Numbered from the stretch's first letter, positions 8,011 to 16,755 are shown. The stretch: 64,000 bases of DNA from Fimbriimonas planktonicus (GCA_965234685.1 OZ248539.1:1054001-1118000), one strand, 5' to 3'. The notes: a model not told the origin generated them from the sequence alone. Numbers and translations: made by a program.

Positions 8011-8759
8011 TGATGAGAAACAAACGAGATCAAGAATTACTGCGTTATGCCTTTGGAGAGCTCGAAGAGGGCAAAACCGAAGCGTTGCGTAATCAAGCCG
8101 AGCACGATTCTGAGCTGGCCGCCGAGCTGAAAGCACAGGAACGTTTCGCGGTGAGCCTGAACCTCCTGAAGGATGTTCCAGAAGATCAGTATTCAAAAGA
8201 GCGACTGCGAGCGGCAATCCTTGAAAGATGCCTCGAACCCCGAGAGCCCGCAAAAGCGAAGCTCGGATGGCTATGGATGCCGGCGGCTGCTTTCGGTCTG
8301 ACCTTTGCGATCATGCTGCTTCCAAACCTGCAGCCGAAGGCAGAACCGATGGTCGTTAAGGATCCGAACCCGATGCGCAATCAAATAACGCCGCCGGTGG
8401 TGCTAAACCGAACGACAGTTGTCGCAAAGAAGCCGGAGCCCCAGATGACTCAAGCCGCAAAGCCGAATGCTCTTGCGTTTGGCACCGCGCCGGTCCAGGC
8501 TAGCCAGAAGCGAAACCGCAAGTCGTATGCAACCCTGGTGGCGTCTCGAAGCGGAGAACGGACCGTTGCTCCCGCTGCGACTCAATCTGCGGCTCCTGCG
8601 GTCAAGCAGCCCGTCAAGCAGACTACAAAGCCGGAATCGGACCCGGTTGTGTTGCCAGCGTCAAACGACGAACCCATTGTCATTATCGGTGCGCTGCCCG
8701 ATGCCCCTGGCCGGGCAACGGAAACGGAGGCCGTAACTGGTGTCCTTGTCGGCGGTTAG
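8010..8759 (+). CDS. Membrane-anchored anti-sigma factor (RskA/RseA-like organisation)
   Basis: The start at 8010 overlaps the sigma factor stop as TAATG. Residues 1-60 (DQELLRYAFGELEEGK and following) resemble the helical anti-sigma domain of ECF regulators; no zinc-binding HxxxCxxC motif is present. One transmembrane helix (about 87-107, WLWMPAAAFGLTFAIMLLP) separates it from a long Pro/Ala/Lys/Thr-rich periplasmic tail of low complexity. Topology and position support sequestration of the upstream sigma factor at the inner membrane until the periplasmic side is cleaved or released. The assignment comes from architecture and context rather than strong sequence identity. Confidence 0.8.
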   Translation: MMRNKRDQELLRYAFGELEEGKTEALRNQAEHDSELAAELKAQERFAVSLNLLKDVPEDQYSKERLRAAILERCLEPREPAKAKLGWLWMPAAAFGLTFAIMLLPNLQPKAEPMVVKDPNPMRNQITPPVVLNRTTVVAKKPEPQMTQAAKPNALAFGTAPVQASQKRNRKSYATLVASRSGERTVAPAATQSAAPAVKQPVKQTTKPESDPVVLPASNDEPIVIIGALPDAPGRATETEAVTGVLVGG

Positions 8760-9777
8760 TTTAGTTGCTGGAATTTCCTTGCTTGCCCCGGGCTGGCAAG
8801 GATTTCCGCCCCAGGCATCGCAATCTGCCGTACTCGGCAAGCCGCTGCGGGCCGAGGCAGACGCGGTAAGTGATGCCGTTGGCTGGTCAACCCTAAAGCC
8901 GTCGTTGCTGATGGTGCGAACCGACGGCGTAGTACGTGGCGTTGCCGGCCTAATCGACGCTCGTGGCTTATACGTCGTGAGTCGATATGCCGTCCGCGGC
9001 AACCGCATCGACGCCATCGATTACGATGGGCAGACGGTTAAAGTTAGTCTTCTCAAAGTCGATGAACTGAGCGACCTTGCCCTTATTCAGCGCGATACGG
9101 CGGTGACCGGGAGCCAAGCGTTTGAACCAGCAAGCGAAATCAAGGTTGGCGAATTGGTTTATGCGGTCCTTCCAGACGGCATGTTTCGGGTTGAGCTTTC
9201 CAGTAGTGAGCTCATTGGCGTCTCGTCCGAGCGTCGGCGCACGGTTCCGGTGATCCGGATTGCTCTCGAACAACCGGAGCAAAACTACGAAACCGCCTTG
9301 TTCGTCCGAGGATTTCGGTTCTACGGCGGCCTAAGTTCCGTTCAGACCGAGCTTCAACAATCGGCTCCAACAATCCGTGACAAGCGCTATCAGCAAGGTT
9401 TTCTCAACCAGTCTCAGTTTGCGCCGGGACTGCTGACCGTTGGCTATATGACCAGCCCAACACTGTCCAGTCGCGTGGTTCGGGGCTTTAGGTCCCCAAA
9501 CCGCGTCGTCGCGCATCCCTACCTCGGCTGCATCTGCCGAGACTCTCTCTCGGGTGGAGCAGAGCTGGTGGTTGTGGAGCCCGGCTCCGCGGCCGAAAGG
9601 GCCGGGCTGCGGGTTGGAGACGTGGTGGTGCGACTGGGGGATTACTCGGTGCGAAATCAGTACGAATACGCGCGAGCGATGTTCAAGCAAGTTCCCAACA
9701 CAGAACTGCGCATCGATTTCTTCCGGCAAGGCGTTCGCCGTCGCGCGACGGCGATTGTCGGGACATTGGCGGATTAA
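8740..9777 (+). CDS. HtrA-like PDZ protein with a degenerate protease domain
   Basis: GTG at 8740 has a Shine-Dalgarno GGAGG at 8726-8730 and overlaps the anti-sigma gene by 20 bases. After a signal-like N-terminus, residues 50-220 follow the HtrA trypsin fold: GVAGLIDARGLYVVSRYAV replaces the segment that normally holds the catalytic His (Tyr83 in its place), LSDLALIQ keeps the Asp, and FRFYGGLSS replaces the GNSGGP serine loop (Tyr195 in place of Ser). A normal PDZ domain (about 255-340) contains AELVVVEPGSAAERAGLRVGDVVV. It is probably a non-proteolytic, periplasmic peptide-binding sensor acting on the neighbouring anti-sigma factor. The function is inferred. Confidence 0.85.
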   Translation: MSLSAVSLVAGISLLAPGWQGFPPQASQSAVLGKPLRAEADAVSDAVGWSTLKPSLLMVRTDGVVRGVAGLIDARGLYVVSRYAVRGNRIDAIDYDGQTVKVSLLKVDELSDLALIQRDTAVTGSQAFEPASEIKVGELVYAVLPDGMFRVELSSSELIGVSSERRRTVPVIRIALEQPEQNYETALFVRGFRFYGGLSSVQTELQQSAPTIRDKRYQQGFLNQSQFAPGLLTVGYMTSPTLSSRVVRGFRSPNRVVAHPYLGCICRDSLSGGAELVVVEPGSAAERAGLRVGDVVVRLGDYSVRNQYEYARAMFKQVPNTELRIDFFRQGVRRRATAIVGTLAD

Positions 9778-11501
9778 GCGGGGCGTACGCCTTTCACTCG
9801 CCAGCGGAACGTTCGCCGACCGTTGAACTCATTAATCTCCGGTTGGACTGCCAAATCAACCTTTGCGCCGGTTCCGAGCGACGAGAAGTACTCTCCTTGC
9901 CCGAAGCAGATTGCGTCGATGTTTCCGCCGGATTCGGGTCGCAGCACGACGTTAACGTGAGCAGGATTTCGCATCGGCCGAATCGAGCCAATTGTGATAT
10001 CACGCACGAGGAAGGTTGGCTCTGGGTTTCCGATGCCAAACGGGGCTAGACCCTCAATCTCGGCAAGCACTCGCTCATTCACTTCCTCCGCTTTAGCCTC
10101 GATATCGGTCTTGATCGTCGGCACGAAGTCGGATTCCTGAAGCGTTTTGCGCGCAATCTCGTCCATTCGCTTTCGAATTTCGTCGAGATTTTCTTTCGGG
10201 AAGCTGCAGCCCGCGGCCATGGCATGGCCACCGCCATCCATCAAATCCTTCAGTTCGTGCATCGCATGAGCAAGGTGGAAACCTTCGATGCTCCGGGCGG
10301 AGCCTTTCAACTTGCCGGACTCGGGATCGACGGTGAGCACAAACGTCGGCCGTCGATATTCTTCCAGAACTTTGCCGGCCGCGAGGCCAACCACTCCTGG
10401 CCCCCAGCCTTCTTTTGCGACCATGATAACGAAGGAGTCGGACAGCCCTTGCTCTCGGACTTCTTCGATTGCCTCCCGCGTTGTCTTTTCCTGCTCCAGT
10501 TTTCGTTGCTGGTTGTGCTCTTCCAGCACGCCGGCGAGTTCACGAGATTCAGAATCGTCGGCGCTTACGAGCAACCGATACGCCATCTTCGCATCGTCAA
10601 TTCGACCAACGGCGTTGAGCCGCGGGGCAAGTTGAAACCCGATATGGGTGGCTTTGAGTGTCTGGTTCGTCAGGCCGGAAACGGCGAGCAACGCCCGAAT
10701 CCCGGTTTTGTCCGAGTCCGCTATCCTCTCGACGCCAAACTTTGCGATCACTCGGTTCTCATCCACCAGCGGCATCATGTCCGCGACGGTGCCAAGAGCA
10801 GCCAGATCGACAAACCGCCGGTAAAACACGTCCTCGCTGTGTCCCAGGTCTCGGAATAGCCCCGCACAAAGTTTGAGGGCCACACCGGCCCCTGAGAGCT
10901 CATTAAAGGGGTATGTGGAATCGGAGCGGTGCGGATTTACGATGGCGTGGGCGATGGGCAAAGTCGGTTTCGGCTGGTGGTGGTCGGTGATGACCACGCG
11001 CATTCCGAATTCTCGAGCTTTCGCAACTTGTTCATGGGCGGAGATACCGCAGTCGCACGTGAGGAAGAGCTTTGCCCCCATCGCGTGTGCTTTATCCACA
11101 GCGTCCGGGTGAATTCCGTAGCCCTCCAGCATTCGGTGCGGGACATGAGCATGCACGTTTGCACCGAGCTTGTTGAGGAAGCGATAGAGAATCGCGGTAC
11201 TGGTGACGCCATCGGCATCGTAATCTCCGTGAACGTAGATCAGCGATTTTTCCTGGACGGCACCGAGAATCTCTGATTTTGCCAGCTCGTAGTCCGGCAA
11301 AAGTGACGGGTCATGAAGCCGGTGGAGAGATGGGGTCAGAAAGACTTGCGCTTCACCTGGGTCCGCGTAACCACGGTTGGCCAGCAAAGCGGCGACCAGC
11401 GGAGTGATTTTAAGTTCCGAACTTAGCCGAGCCTCGGCGGCTGCGTCGCGCTCACCAGTGACCCATTTGGCAGGGAAGATGCGTGGCGCGGAATGGGACA
11501 T
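9774..11501 (-). CDS. recJ: Single-stranded-DNA-specific exonuclease RecJ
   Basis: RecJ degrades single-stranded DNA 5' to 3' in recombination and mismatch repair. At 575 residues it is close to the bacterial core length. The DHH phosphoesterase motifs are HGDYDADGVTS, LFLTCDCGIS, ITDHHQP and DLAALGTVADMMPL. The DHHA1 domain contains GGGHAMAAGCSF, and a C-terminal OB-fold ends the protein. Its 3' end overlaps the convergent HtrA-like gene by four bases. The start is the ATG at 11501, about 100 bases from nusG. Confidence 0.95.
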   Translation of the reverse strand: MSHSAPRIFPAKWVTGERDAAAEARLSSELKITPLVAALLANRGYADPGEAQVFLTPSLHRLHDPSLLPDYELAKSEILGAVQEKSLIYVHGDYDADGVTSTAILYRFLNKLGANVHAHVPHRMLEGYGIHPDAVDKAHAMGAKLFLTCDCGISAHEQVAKAREFGMRVVITDHHQPKPTLPIAHAIVNPHRSDSTYPFNELSGAGVALKLCAGLFRDLGHSEDVFYRRFVDLAALGTVADMMPLVDENRVIAKFGVERIADSDKTGIRALLAVSGLTNQTLKATHIGFQLAPRLNAVGRIDDAKMAYRLLVSADDSESRELAGVLEEHNQQRKLEQEKTTREAIEEVREQGLSDSFVIMVAKEGWGPGVVGLAAGKVLEEYRRPTFVLTVDPESGKLKGSARSIEGFHLAHAMHELKDLMDGGGHAMAAGCSFPKENLDEIRKRMDEIARKTLQESDFVPTIKTDIEAKAEEVNERVLAEIEGLAPFGIGNPEPTFLVRDITIGSIRPMRNPAHVNVVLRPESGGNIDAICFGQGEYFSSLGTGAKVDLAVQPEINEFNGRRTFRWRVKGVRPA

Positions 11502-11547
11502 AGATAGTTAAGACGGGCTCGAGAAAGCGAACTGACCACTGAAAACG

Positions 11548-11590
11548 AAAAACGACCCCGAAGCACCATCGGTGCAGCTCGGGGTCGTTA
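11548..11590 (-). terminator. Intrinsic terminator of the secE-nusG transcript
   Basis: On the minus strand an 11-bp stem (11551-11561 with 11579-11589) encloses a smaller GCACC/GGTGC hairpin and is followed by a T-rich run. It closes the secE-nusG unit, so ribosomal protein genes do not follow nusG here as they do in most bacteria. Confidence 0.9.
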
Positions 11591-11602
11591 CGGAGCGAAA
11601 CG

Positions 11603-12130
11603 CTAGAGCTTTTCGACTTGGTTGAAGTCGAGCTCTACTGGAGTGTCTCGACCAAAGATGTTGATGAGTACCTTGAGCTTTTCCTTTTCCGGGCTGACCT
11701 CTTCGATCTTTCCGGTGAAGTCGCTGAACGGTCCTTCCACAACGCGGATGGCATCGCTCTTGTTCCAGTTGACCTTTGGAGCTTCTCGGCTCGCTTCCAG
11801 GTTCTTCTGGATTCGGCTCACTTCGTAGTCTTCTAGCGGTACCGGTTTGTTGCCGCTCTGCACGAAGCCAGTGACACCCGTGGTCGACTTGACGAGCTTG
11901 AAAGCCTCGTCCGTCATCATCATTTGAACGAGGATGTAGCCAGGGAAAACTTTTCGGTCAAGCTCGTATCGCTTTCCGTTTCGCGTTGACATTTCGCGTT
12001 CGGTTGGGATCAGGATGTCGTAGATGTCGAGTCCCCAAATACCTTCAACCTGAGCGCGGCGAGTGAGAACGTCTCGAACTTTGTTTTCATGGCCGGCAAT
12101 TGTGTGCACGGCGTACCATGATTTTGGCAT
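11603..12130 (-). CDS. nusG: Transcription termination/antitermination protein NusG
   Basis: At 175 residues it has normal NusG length. The NGN domain (1-110) includes SWYAVHTIAGHE, PGYILVQM and TTGVTGFV; the KOW domain (about 120-175) includes VVEGPFSDFTGKIEEV and ends with TPVELDFNQVEKL. NusG links RNA polymerase to Rho, the ribosome or antitermination factors. It lies three bases after secE and is followed by a strong terminator. Confidence 0.97.
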   Translation of the reverse strand: MPKSWYAVHTIAGHENKVRDVLTRRAQVEGIWGLDIYDILIPTEREMSTRNGKRYELDRKVFPGYILVQMMMTDEAFKLVKSTTGVTGFVQSGNKPVPLEDYEVSRIQKNLEASREAPKVNWNKSDAIRVVEGPFSDFTGKIEEVSPEKEKLKVLINIFGRDTPVELDFNQVEKL

Positions 12131-12133
12131 GTG

Positions 12134-12400
12134 TTAGATGGTTCCTTTTGTGATTAGCTTGGTCAAAATTTCAAATAGTGAACTCAAGCCGGTAAGGATG
12201 GCAACAAGAGCGAGGCAAACGGTCAGAACCACGGCGGTTAGTCGGTGGGTTTCTGGAACGGTTGGCCAGTCAACTCTTTTTAGTTCGCGCACCACGTCGT
12301 TAAAATACGCCTTTGCGCCGCGTTTGCTACGCGGCAGAGGAACAGAACCAGTAGTTCGCTGTTCCTTGCCGCCCGATACGGAAGATGAATCTTGTGCCAT
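12134..12400 (-). CDS. secE: Preprotein translocase subunit SecE
   Basis: The start is taken as the ATG at 12400, giving 88 residues. A longer frame to a TTG at 12472 would add 24 residues not typical of the family. After a polar N-terminus come the conserved amphipathic segment AYFNDVVRELKRVDWPT and one transmembrane helix (about 56-75), the single-helix form of SecE. An AGGAG stands 14 bases before the ATG on the minus strand. SecE clamps SecY in the inner-membrane translocon. The secE-nusG order is the classical one. Confidence 0.92.
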   Translation of the reverse strand: MAQDSSSVSGGKEQRTTGSVPLPRSKRGAKAYFNDVVRELKRVDWPTVPETHRLTAVVLTVCLALVAILTGLSSLFEILTKLITKGTI

Positions 12401-12560
12401 TAGAATGGGTCCAGCTCCTAGAAACTGGGGAATGTTGAATGGTACCACCAAGGGGCCAACGGTTAGGTCCAAAGCTATCTCCAGTTCAAGGCTGAGTCCA
12501 GCGATGTGCTCGGGTATAAAGCTGACTGCGTTAGATTTTTGTTCTAAACCTGCGCTAATA

Positions 12561-13145
12561 ATGAAAAGTTTTCCCTACAGTGAGCTAGAGAAATTCGTTC
12601 TAGCCATGATCGGCGCCGGTGTGACGTCAGGATATGCCATGCGTAAGCTGATGCTTCGTCGTCCTGGCAGTCGCTGGAGCGCGGAGAGCGGCTCGATTTA
12701 CCGGACCCTACGTCGCCTCCAAGACCAAGACCTCATCACCCTTCTTGGTAAGGCAGGTAATCCAAATCGTGCTCGTAGCGAGTATCAGCTGACCAACCTC
12801 GGAACACAAGTGGTTCAGCACTGGCTTACGAGTCCACCTGAACAAACGGAACTCGGGCACCTTGCCGACTCAATGCGCACACGCGGTTATTTTCTGGAGC
12901 TGCTAGAACCAGAAGCGCGAATTAATGTGGTTGCGACCTGGATGATTCAGAGCGATGCCTATCTGAAAGAATTGAGGAAGTCCATCCAGGAGGAGCCGAT
13001 GGACACAGAGCTCCGTAACATGGTTGTCCAGAATCTGCTTTTTCTTGCAACCGCACGTCACGAGTGGCTAGTGCGGTTGCATGAGTTCGTTCGAAGTCAG
13101 TACAAGGGAGTGCCTGACCAGAAAGTTCCGCCCGTTACCGAGTGA
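12561..13145 (+). CDS. PadR-family transcriptional regulator
   Basis: The start is the ATG at 12561 (194 residues). The frame is open further upstream, but only as the antisense of secE. The winged-helix domain (about 8-85) shows the PadR pattern: LEKFVLAMIGAGVTSGYAM, GSIYRTLRRLQDQDLITLL and RSEYQLTNLGTQVV. A helical C-terminal region (100-185) is the expected dimerisation domain. The ligand and targets are unknown. It faces secE across 160 bases, so autoregulation from that spacer is possible. Its 3' end overlaps the convergent Gre-like gene by 11 bases. Confidence 0.88.
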   Translation: MKSFPYSELEKFVLAMIGAGVTSGYAMRKLMLRRPGSRWSAESGSIYRTLRRLQDQDLITLLGKAGNPNRARSEYQLTNLGTQVVQHWLTSPPEQTELGHLADSMRTRGYFLELLEPEARINVVATWMIQSDAYLKELRKSIQEEPMDTELRNMVVQNLLFLATARHEWLVRLHEFVRSQYKGVPDQKVPPVTE

Positions 13146-13638
13146 TCGAAACGATCTTGAACTTTTTGCGACCTTCCGGTGCGTCGAAATAAACTTCGGT
13201 GTTCGGTTCGATTCCATAAATCGCTGTTCCCATCGGAGACTCGTTGCTAATCAAGTCTCGACCTGGGTCGGCTTCAATGCTTGAGACCAATCGAACTTCA
13301 AATTGCTCGTGGTACTGCAAGTCGAGGAGCGTTACTACCGATCCAATTCCAACTCGATCCGTTGGAATACTTGCCTCGTCCAAAATTTGGGCATTGCCAA
13401 ACAAGGTTTTGAGTTCGGCGATCCGGGTTTCTACCATCGCCTGCTCCAGCTTCACTTCGTCAAGTTCGCTGTTGTCTTCGCTAAATTCGCCGTGCTGTTG
13501 GCTTTCGCGAATTCGCTCCGCAATCTCACCGCGCTTTACCGTGGTGAGGGTTTCAAGTTCCTTCTGCAGAGCGGTAAAACCTTCTGCGGTGAGAAGCGTC
13601 CCCGTCTGAGGCTCGTGGTGCAGCTCCATCTCGTTCAT
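13135..13638 (-). CDS. Second GreA/GreB-family protein (divergent paralogue)
   Basis: This 167-residue protein has a Gre-type coiled coil and an FKBP-like C-terminal domain (VVTLLDLQYHEQFEVRLV, then SPMGTAIYGIEPNTEV). The tip reads GEFSEDNSELDEVKLEQ, so the acidic pair is E51/E54 rather than the D/E of canonical GreA, followed by more acidic residues. It could be a GreB-like or Gfh-like factor with altered activity, or a polymerase channel binder that no longer cleaves. It has about ten extra N-terminal residues with two His. It is not adjacent to greA (2476-2952). Confidence 0.88.
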   Translation of the reverse strand: MNEMELHHEPQTGTLLTAEGFTALQKELETLTTVKRGEIAERIRESQQHGEFSEDNSELDEVKLEQAMVETRIAELKTLFGNAQILDEASIPTDRVGIGSVVTLLDLQYHEQFEVRLVSSIEADPGRDLISNESPMGTAIYGIEPNTEVYFDAPEGRKKFKIVSITR

Positions 13639-13789
13639 CTTTCTTTTTCCAAGCGGGTCATTATGACGCGTTACCCTTCGCGATATACGACGAATTTGAA
13701 CAATCTGTTTGTTTCATTTTTCTCTTTCGTCTGGGGCCAAAAAAAGTGAGTCTAAATGCCCGCGGAAAATGGCGGGTAACGTCAACGAA

Positions 13790-14482
13790 ATGAAGCGGGT
13801 GCTGGCATTATTACTATCGGTTGCCGCTACCGTTGCGTTCGGCCAAGAATCCTCAACGTCTATCTTCAACTCCGTTCGGACGGACATCATGATCGTTGCC
13901 CGAGAGCACACCGGTGGTGCGGATGTGCTTGAGGTGAAGGTTTTGGATCCTAACTACAAAGAAGCCGAGTTGCAACGCCAAATCAATCTGTTGGGGGAAA
14001 TTTTAAAATCGCCGCCGCGCGCCCTACGGATTTATCGAAATCGATTTGGTGACCAACCGAGCGAGCAATTCTTGGAAGCATCATTCGGTGTGGACGGCAT
14101 CGCCGAACCGGGAAAGCTCCGCTTGAACGCCATCGCCCAAGCCTTCGCAAGCGAGCAAGTGAAGGGTATTGGGGTGGTTTTCGAGAACCGCGCGGTTGAT
14201 GCAACGGCTATCTCGGTGTTTCGATCGGAGAGTATCGAAGTCGAGGGACAGCGCTTGCCTGGCTCGATCGGTCTGGAATACCGTATTCATCCTCTCACAA
14301 CCGATACGGCGAAATATGATGTTCCCGACGCGAAAAACTCAAGAGTCGAATCTTCTGTCGCCAAGGTTGAACCTAGCAGGGGTCTCGATCCGTCCATCTA
14401 CGCGCTGATCGCGGTTGCCGCTATAGCCTTAGGAGCGTTGGTATACTCGTTCCTTCGCCGCGGAAAATCAAGTTTTCGTTAG
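13790..14482 (+). CDS. Secreted/membrane protein with C-terminal anchor, unknown function
   Basis: I do not recognise the family. From the ATG at 13790 the protein starts with a signal peptide (KRVLALLLSVAATVAFGQ). A 170-residue exported domain without clear motifs follows, then a C-terminal transmembrane helix (SIYALIAVAAIALGALVYSF) and a short basic tail. An in-frame ATG at 13769 would add seven residues. This bitopic topology, and its position 33 bases before three pilT genes on the same strand, suggest a link to the pilus machinery, but that rests on position only. Confidence 0.75.
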   Translation: MKRVLALLLSVAATVAFGQESSTSIFNSVRTDIMIVAREHTGGADVLEVKVLDPNYKEAELQRQINLLGEILKSPPRALRIYRNRFGDQPSEQFLEASFGVDGIAEPGKLRLNAIAQAFASEQVKGIGVVFENRAVDATAISVFRSESIEVEGQRLPGSIGLEYRIHPLTTDTAKYDVPDAKNSRVESSVAKVEPSRGLDPSIYALIAVAAIALGALVYSFLRRGKSSFR

Positions 14483-14515
14483 AAATTTGCATTCGCTATC
14501 AAGGAAACAGTCACC

Positions 14516-15595
14516 ATGCTAAGTCTAGATTCGATCACCATGCACCAGCTCATTGAAATGGGGCTGAACAAGGATGCGGCAGACGTAATGATCAAAGCCG
14601 GCCAAGTGCCGATGATGAAAAAGTACAACTCAGTCTCTCCGCTTGACCCTGAGTTGCCGGTTTTGGACCAGGCCACCATGCGCCGACTCATTCAGTCGGT
14701 CATGAACCAAAAACAATTTGACTTCTTCGAAGACAACATGGACCAGGACGTCGGCTTCACCCTCGAAGGGAAGTGCCGAGTTCGATGTAACTGCTATATG
14801 CAGCGCGGCACCTATGCCTGCGTCATGCGAATTGTTCCGCTGAAGATTCGAACGCTCCAGGACCTCGGATTGCCCGACGTTCTCCGCGAAATCACCAAGC
14901 ACAAGCTTGGCCTTATCTTGGTCACTGGACCAACGGGTAGCGGTAAGACGACGACCCTCGGTGCACTCATCGACATCATCAACCAAGAGCGCGAGTGCCA
15001 CATCGTCACCGTTGAGGACCCGCTCGAAATCGTGCACCCGGACAAGAAGGGTTACGTCAGCCAGCGAGAAATTCACATTGACACGAAGGACTTCCAACCC
15101 GCGCTTCGTGCCGTGCTCCGAGAAGCTCCCGACGTCATCTTGATCGGTGAAATGCGCGACCAGACCACGATGAACGTCGCGCTGCAGGCCGGTGAAACTG
15201 GTCACCTTGTTTTCTCGACGGTTCACACCGCGTCGGCGTATGAAACCATGGACCGTGTTATTAACATGTTCCCGCCGCACGAACGAGAGTACATGTGTAA
15301 GCGAATGGCCGGATCGCTCCGCGCGATCGTTTCACAAAAGCTAATTCCTCGCGCAGACGGTGAAGGCCGAGTTGCCGCACTCGAAATCTTGATCTGCACG
15401 CCAACCGCGAGCAAGAAGATCGAAGACGGTGAATTCGCCGACCTGTACCAGCTCATGAACGAGGGCGAGTACTGGGGAATGCAAACAATGAACCAATCGC
15501 TGCTTCGATATGTCAAAGCAGGCATCATCACGGAACAAGTCGCGATGGTCAATGCCGGAATTGCTTCGGAATTGAAGATGATGCTTCGCCGCTGA
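14516..15595 (+). CDS. PilT-family type IV pilus ATPase 1 (divergent)
   Basis: This 359-residue secretion ATPase has Walker A GPTGSGKTTT, an Asp box (IVTVEDPLEIVH), Walker B (VILIGEMRDQTT) and the His box (GHLVFSTVHTASA). An AAGGA Shine-Dalgarno precedes the ATG. It is the most divergent of the three tandem copies. Its N-terminal domain begins with a short helical segment (ITMHQLIEMGLNKDAADVMI) instead of the usual LHLxxGxPP, and the C-terminal AIRNLIRE retraction motif is replaced by ASKKIEDGE. It may be a PilU-like accessory motor or an adaptor. Confidence 0.9.
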   Translation: MLSLDSITMHQLIEMGLNKDAADVMIKAGQVPMMKKYNSVSPLDPELPVLDQATMRRLIQSVMNQKQFDFFEDNMDQDVGFTLEGKCRVRCNCYMQRGTYACVMRIVPLKIRTLQDLGLPDVLREITKHKLGLILVTGPTGSGKTTTLGALIDIINQERECHIVTVEDPLEIVHPDKKGYVSQREIHIDTKDFQPALRAVLREAPDVILIGEMRDQTTMNVALQAGETGHLVFSTVHTASAYETMDRVINMFPPHEREYMCKRMAGSLRAIVSQKLIPRADGEGRVAALEILICTPTASKKIEDGEFADLYQLMNEGEYWGMQTMNQSLLRYVKAGIITEQVAMVNAGIASELKMMLRR

Positions 15596-15610
15596 GGCGA
15601 ATTGTGTGTC

Positions 15611-15638
15611 GGCTGGTTCGGTTTCAACCGAATCAGCC
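15611..15638 (+). other. Strong stem-loop between pilT copies 1 and 2
   Basis: A 13-bp inverted repeat with a single G-T wobble and a two-base centre fills much of the 62-base spacer between the two genes. It has no T-run, so it is more likely an mRNA processing or stability element than a terminator, and would allow the first motor to be expressed differently from the other two. Confidence 0.6.
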
Positions 15639-15657
15639 TTAGAATGATGTTGCTGAA

Positions 15658-16755
15658 ATGGCGGTAACGCTTGACGAACTTTTAGGCCACCTCGTGCGGC
15701 TGGATGCTAGCGACCTTCATCTGAAGGCCGGGCAACCTCCTGTAATGAGGATTCGAGGAGAGTTGGAACGATTTCCATCTCTCAATCTCAACATGGCCGA
15801 GCATAACAAAATGCTCTTCAGCATCCTGAACGACGAGCGTCAGGAGCGACTGCGCGACTTTAAAGAGGTCGATCTTTCCTACAACGTTCCGGGCTTGTCA
15901 CGATTCCGCGTCAACATGTTCTGGCAGCGCGGGCATGTAGGCGCCGTCTTCCGAGTGATCCCGCACAAGATCAAGTCGATCGATGAGCTGAAACTGCCGG
16001 AGATCACAAAGAAAATCGCGCTCATGCCGCGCGGCCTTATTCTGGTCACTGGCCCCACCGGGTCGGGCAAGTCGACATCGCTTGCCGCGATGATCAACCA
16101 CATCAACTTAAACACCCGAGCGCACGTGATGACGATCGAAGACCCGATCGAATACGTTCACTCCGACAAGATTTCGATCATCAACCAACGCGAACTATCG
16201 ACCGATACGCGGTCTTTCGCCGACGCCCTGAAGCACGTGATGCGGCAGAACCCAGACGTGATTCTCGTCGGAGAAATGCGAGATTTGGAGACGATCCAAC
16301 TCGCGATTACGGCGGCAGAAACCGGCCACTTGGTGATGTCCACCCTTCATACGGTCGATGCGGCGCAGACAATTGACCGCGTTGTTGACGTTTTCCCTCC
16401 GGAACAGCAACCGCAAATTCGAACTCAGCTCAGCGTTACCTTGCAAGCTGTTGTATCTCAAACCCTATTACCGGTAAAAAGTGGTGTGGGACGAGTTGCC
16501 GCGTTCGAAGTTATGACTGCCACGCCCGCGATCCGAACCCTTATTCGCGATGGCAAGACGCACCAACTCTATCTCGACATCCAGACCGGCGGCGCGCTTG
16601 GCATGCAGTCGCTCGATAACAGCTTGTTGAACTTGCTCAAAGAAGGTCAAATCGACTATGAGCATGCGCTCGCAAAGTCGAGCAACATGCAGGAGTTTTC
16701 GCGCCGGGCACAAAACATGGGATTAGCGGAGGTGCCAGCTAGTGCAGTCCGTTGA
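15658..16755 (+). CDS. pilT: PilT-family type IV pilus retraction ATPase 2
   Basis: This 365-residue PilT has the full family layout: N-terminal LDASDLHLKAGQPPVMRIRG, Walker A GPTGSGKSTS, Asp box MTIEDPIEYVH, Walker B VILVGEMRDLET, His box GHLVMSTLHTVDA and a PAIRTLIRDGK version of the C-terminal AIRNLIRE motif needed for retraction. PilT hexamers act at the cytoplasmic base of the pilus and drive depolymerisation. Its end overlaps the third copy by 14 bases. Confidence 0.95.
   Translation: MAVTLDELLGHLVRLDASDLHLKAGQPPVMRIRGELERFPSLNLNMAEHNKMLFSILNDERQERLRDFKEVDLSYNVPGLSRFRVNMFWQRGHVGAVFRVIPHKIKSIDELKLPEITKKIALMPRGLILVTGPTGSGKSTSLAAMINHINLNTRAHVMTIEDPIEYVHSDKISIINQRELSTDTRSFADALKHVMRQNPDVILVGEMRDLETIQLAITAAETGHLVMSTLHTVDAAQTIDRVVDVFPPEQQPQIRTQLSVTLQAVVSQTLLPVKSGVGRVAAFEVMTATPAIRTLIRDGKTHQLYLDIQTGGALGMQSLDNSLLNLLKEGQIDYEHALAKSSNMQEFSRRAQNMGLAEVPASAVR

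Noticed and set aside
12138..12560. N-terminal extension of the PadR frame
   Set aside because: This part is the antisense of secE. The PadR fold begins at the ATG at 12561.
12401..12560. Possible tRNA-Trp upstream of secE, a common gene order
   Set aside because: No cloverleaf or T-arm sequence is visible on either strand.
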